From Porphyromonadaceae bacterium UBA4702 (lineage in GTDB: Bacteria > Bacteroidota > Bacteroidia > Bacteroidales > Muribaculaceae), in NCBI GenBank assembly GCA_002404675.1, contig DHKE01000056.1, positions 2,580 to 37,042 on the forward strand: 34,463 bases of DNA, written 5' to 3'. The position numbers were made by a program, and so were the translations under genes. Positions 31,692 to 34,463 of the stretch are shown in pieces. How positions within the stretch are numbered: position 1 is the stretch's first letter; each line of letters opens with the position of its first letter. The notes under the pieces are model-generated. The model ran no database searches. It saw only the letters and a program-made list of their open reading frames with translations, and was not told the origin of the DNA.

Positions 31692-33836
31692 TTATTGGTT
31701 AATACTGTCAGACGAAGCTGTTTCATCTGGTTTGTTTTTAGCTGGAGCTGCATTTTTGAGATGCTTGTCGAGGAAGTTGAAGAACACTCGCTGCCAGAGG
31801 ATTGCGTTCTGCGGCTTGAGTATCCAGTGGTTCTCGTCCGGGAACACGAGCATCTGCGCGTCGAGACCGTGCATCTTGGCTGAATTGAAAGCCATCATGC
31901 CCTGCGAAGCGAGAATGCGGTAGTCGCGCTCGCCCACGGTGATGAGTATCGGGGCTGTCCACTTGTCAACAAAGAGGTGAGGGGAGTTGCTGTATGTGCG
32001 CTGTGCCACGGCGTTGTTCTTGTCCCATGGTGCGCCGCCGAGGTCGAAGTCTGCAAACCACATCTCCTCAGTTTCGCAATACTGTGCCTCGACATTGAAG
32101 ATGCCGGCATGGGCTATGAGGGCTGCGAAGCGGCCGTCGTTGTGTCCGGCGAGCCAGTATACGGAGAAGCCGCCGTAGCTTGCGCCGATTGCACCGATGC
32201 GTGCCGGGTCTACGTAGGGTTTGGTCTTCATGTAGTCAACGGCAGCGAAATAATCCTGCATGTTCTGGCCGCCGTAGTCGCCTGAGATCTGACGGTTCCA
32301 TTCCTCGCCGAAGCCGGGGACTCCGTGGCGGTTGGGCGCTATGACGATGTATCCGTTGGCTGCCATGATCATGAAGTTCCAGCGGTAGCTCCAGAACTGG
32401 CTGACGGCAGACTGCGGGCCGCCCTGACAGTATAGCAGCATGGGGTATTTCTTGTTGGGGTCGAAGTTGGGGGGCAGTATTTCCCATGCGGTCATCATCT
32501 TGCCGTCGGTGGTCGGCACCATGACTTTTTTCACGTCGCCGAGCTTGAGCTGTGCGAGCAGCTGCTTGTTTACTTCGGTCACGTCCTTGGCCTGGCCGTT
32601 CTCGATGAGGCATACCTCGTTGGGACGCTGCATGGAGTGTCGCATGGCAAGCACCTTGTCGTTGCCCACGGGGCTGACGCCAACATAGTCCCATTGTCCG
32701 GAAGCGAGGGTGTCAATCTTGCAGGTCTGCGCGTCGATGCGGAACACCGGCTGCGTGCCCTCATAGTAACCGTTGAAGACGATTGCCTTGCTGTCAGGCG
32801 TCCATGCGAAGCCTTCGGGCCAGTAGTCCCAGTTCTCTGTCAGGTCGCGCTGCTGCTTGGTCTGCATATCGAGCACCATGAGGCGTTTCTTGTCGCTCTC
32901 GTATTTTGCGGTCTTCATGCTCAGCCAAGCCAGCGACTTGCCGTCGGGCGAGAATTTCGGGTCTGTGTCGTAGCCAGGGTTTCCCTCTGTCAGGTTTACG
33001 GTTTTCTTTGTCTCGATGTCATACCGGTATATGTCGGAGTTGGTCGAGAAGGCGTAGTCCTTGCCCGTGAGCTTGCGCGACACGTAAACGAGCGACTTGG
33101 AGTCGGGTGCCCAGGCGAAAGACTCTGCACCGCCGAAGGGCTTCATCGGGCACTCAAACGGCTCGCCCTCCATGATGTCAATTTCGCCGGAAATCTTGCT
33201 GCCGTCGAAGTCTGCCAGATAAGGGTGGGGCAGGTCTTCTACCCACTCGTCCCAATGCTTGTACATCAAGTCGTTGATGAGACGGCCGGTAGTTTTTTCG
33301 AGGCCTTTGTAGAGTGTTGAGTCGGGCTTGATTTCGATAGACGAGCCGTAGATGACCCTCTTGCCGTCAGGAGAAATCTCGAAGCAGGACACTCCGCGCT
33401 CCACCGCGCTGACGCATTTCTGACCGGAGCCGTCGGCGTTCATGACGAAAATCTGCGAGTTCTCGGTCTTCTTGTCGAATCCGAGGTATGCGATTTTGTT
33501 GCCGTTGTCTATCCAGCGGACGTTGGACTCGGACTTCGGGGTGTTGGTGAGGCGTTTCAGGTCAGAGCCGTCGATGTTGGCGCGGTAGATGTCTGCGTTG
33601 CCCGTGTTCTCCTCGATGTTTTCAAATGCGATAGTGAAGATGAAAGACTTGCCGTCAGGCGAAGCCACAGCCTCCGACACACGTCCGAAAGCCTCGAGGA
33701 CTTCCGGCGTGAGCATTCCGTCCACGATGTCAACCTGCGGACGCTGGATGCCGTCACCTTCCGTAGCTGCGCTCTTGCATCCGGTCAGCACGGCCGGGAG
33801 CATGAGTGCGCATAGACTGATGTGTGATTTGTTCAT
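31692..33836 (-). CDS. S9 family prolyl-oligopeptidase-type lipoprotein peptidase
   Basis: A 714-aa serine peptidase of the DPP4/DPP5/acylaminoacyl-peptidase group. A lipobox (LPAVLTGC) anchors it to the envelope. The N-terminal two thirds form a beta-propeller with repeated SPDGK, WAPDSK and WTPDSK motifs. The C-terminal alpha/beta hydrolase domain has the catalytic triad Ser553 (GASYGG), Asp638 (GERDYR) and His670 (DENHW). It releases dipeptides or small peptides from oligopeptides, feeding amino acid fermentation. The start at MNKSHIS is chosen for the signal peptide; an upstream in-frame ATG would add a basic extension without function. A consensus promoter lies about 100 nt upstream. The exact cleavage preference is not readable. 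Confidence 0.93.
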   Translation of the reverse strand: MNKSHISLCALMLPAVLTGCKSAATEGDGIQRPQVDIVDGMLTPEVLEAFGRVSEAVASPDGKSFIFTIAFENIEENTGNADIYRANIDGSDLKRLTNTPKSESNVRWIDNGNKIAYLGFDKKTENSQIFVMNADGSGQKCVSAVERGVSCFEISPDGKRVIYGSSIEIKPDSTLYKGLEKTTGRLINDLMYKHWDEWVEDLPHPYLADFDGSKISGEIDIMEGEPFECPMKPFGGAESFAWAPDSKSLVYVSRKLTGKDYAFSTNSDIYRYDIETKKTVNLTEGNPGYDTDPKFSPDGKSLAWLSMKTAKYESDKKRLMVLDMQTKQQRDLTENWDYWPEGFAWTPDSKAIVFNGYYEGTQPVFRIDAQTCKIDTLASGQWDYVGVSPVGNDKVLAMRHSMQRPNEVCLIENGQAKDVTEVNKQLLAQLKLGDVKKVMVPTTDGKMMTAWEILPPNFDPNKKYPMLLYCQGGPQSAVSQFWSYRWNFMIMAANGYIVIAPNRHGVPGFGEEWNRQISGDYGGQNMQDYFAAVDYMKTKPYVDPARIGAIGASYGGFSVYWLAGHNDGRFAALIAHAGIFNVEAQYCETEEMWFADFDLGGAPWDKNNAVAQRTYSNSPHLFVDKWTAPILITVGERDYRILASQGMMAFNSAKMHGLDAQMLVFPDENHWILKPQNAILWQRVFFNFLDKHLKNAAPAKNKPDETASSDSINQ

Positions 33837-33933
33837 ATATTCATTTAGGTTTGTTCCTATGTTTGTCGGTCTTTCCGAGGAAGACCTCCGGTTGCGCGAT
33901 GCTCGCATAAACAGATGTAAGCACGGCGCAATG

Positions 33934-33963
33934 CAAATTTAATCAATATTCTCCAGTCCGCAA
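33934..33963 (-). promoter_or_regulatory. Promoter of the S9 peptidase operon
   Basis: Minus-strand TTG (33961-33963), 19 nt, TAAATTTG (33934-33941). The leader to the S9 start codon is about 90 nt. Confidence 0.7.
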
Positions 33964-33984
33964 TGACATTGCGCATAAAAGATG

Positions 33985-34017
33985 AGGCGGAAACCGCAAA
34001 AAACGCGGTTTCCGCCT
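33985..34017 (-). terminator. Rho-independent terminator of the response regulator gene
   Basis: AGGCGGAAACCGC and GCGGTTTCCGCCT make a perfect 13-bp stem with a 7-nt loop, about 20 nt after the stop codon at 34039. On the minus strand TCTTTTATG follows. Confidence 0.88.
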
Positions 34018-34038
34018 GTGATGTGTGTGTGGGTGCCG

Positions 34039-34463
34039 TTATTTGTTGATCGGCGTAGCCTCTTCGGGCTGGTCCGGGGCGATGAGTTTGTAGCCCTTGC
34101 CGTGGATGTTGATGATTTCGATGTTGGGGTCGCCCTTGAGGTGCTTACGCAGTTTGGTGATGTATACGTCCATGCTGCGGGCGTTGAAGTAGTTGTCGTC
34201 GATCCAGATGGCCTTGAGGGCGAAGTTGCGCTCGAGTATCTGGTTCATGTGGGAGCAGAGGAGGGTGAGCAGCTCGGACTCCTTGGTAGTCAGCTTCTGT
34301 ATGCGGCCCTCGATGGTGAGTGTCTGCTTCTGGGTGTCGAAGGTGTAGTTGCCTATCTTGTACATAGTCACCTCCTTGTCTTTCTTGCCCTTGACGCGGC
34401 GGAGTATCGCGCCGATACGGAACACGAGCTCTTCCATGGAGAATGGCTTGGTGATGTAGTCGT
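34039..34463 (-). CDS. rprY: OmpR/PhoB-type response regulator, C-terminal part (cut by window end)
   Basis: The last 141 residues of a two-component response regulator. The visible start DYITKPFSMEEL is the end of the receiver domain, with its conserved Lys-Pro. A short linker leads to the winged-helix DNA-binding domain: YTFDTQKQTL, LTTKESELLTLLCSHMNQIL, SMDVYITKLRKHLKGD (recognition helix) and IINIHGKGYKLI (wing). The pattern resembles RprY of Bacteroides, paired there with the sensor RprX; I am confident of the family and less so of the name. An internal ATG at 34437 is not the true start, since the frame continues with receiver sequence past the window edge. Confidence 0.88.
   Translation of the reverse strand, partial: DYITKPFSMEELVFRIGAILRRVKGKKDKEVTMYKIGNYTFDTQKQTLTIEGRIQKLTTKESELLTLLCSHMNQILERNFALKAIWIDDNYFNARSMDVYITKLRKHLKGDPNIEIINIHGKGYKLIAPDQPEEATPINK

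Overview
The window looks like a chromosomal segment of an anaerobic gut Bacteroidales, most likely Muribaculaceae or a close relative. This rests on repeated Bacteroidetes-type promoters (TTTG, 19-20 nt, TAnnTTTG), A-rich leaders mostly without Shine-Dalgarno sequences, many SPII lipoproteins, and Bacteroidales-type gene families (RprY-like regulator, IorAB without the ferredoxin tail, S9 lipoprotein peptidase, DUF4384 protein). No rRNA, tRNA, CRISPR array, transposase or integrase was recognised. All family names come from reading the translated sequence; no database search was possible.

Layout. Positions 1-3.9 kb (minus): the start of thrS, a 672-aa TPR protein and an orphan AAA ATPase. 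Positions 4.2-9.2 kb (minus): a two-gene restriction-modification-like operon with a 1317-aa GIY-YIG-like/helicase/methyltransferase fusion and a small methyltransferase-like partner. Positions 9.4-13.6 kb (plus): five tandem genes for related membrane-anchored proteins of unknown function, built on a duplicated CPxDxGxG domain, three of them preceded by copies of the same leader. A two-domain META lipoprotein follows.

Positions 14.8-19.7 kb (minus): a catabolic operon of IorA, IorB, a PLP aminotransferase and a CoA-transferase. Together these would convert aromatic amino acids to aryl-acetyl-CoA and then to aryl acetates. Positions 19.8-24.4 kb are visibly AT-rich: almost 3 kb with no convincing gene, then an XRE-type regulator and aroE, which overlaps comEC.

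Positions 26.6-31.1 kb (plus): a strong promoter, an unexplained block of about 300 bp, then four genes for exported proteins (LPP20-like, DUF4384, unknown, Sel1-caspase). Positions 31.3-34.5 kb (minus): a coiled-coil lipoprotein and an S9 peptidase in one operon, then the DNA-binding half of an RprY-like response regulator cut by the window end.

A REP-like palindromic repeat (core GGACACGGC-N2-GCCGTGTCC) recurs between genes across the window. The least described parts are the five-gene array, the exported caspase operon and the GIY-YIG/helicase/methyltransferase pair.
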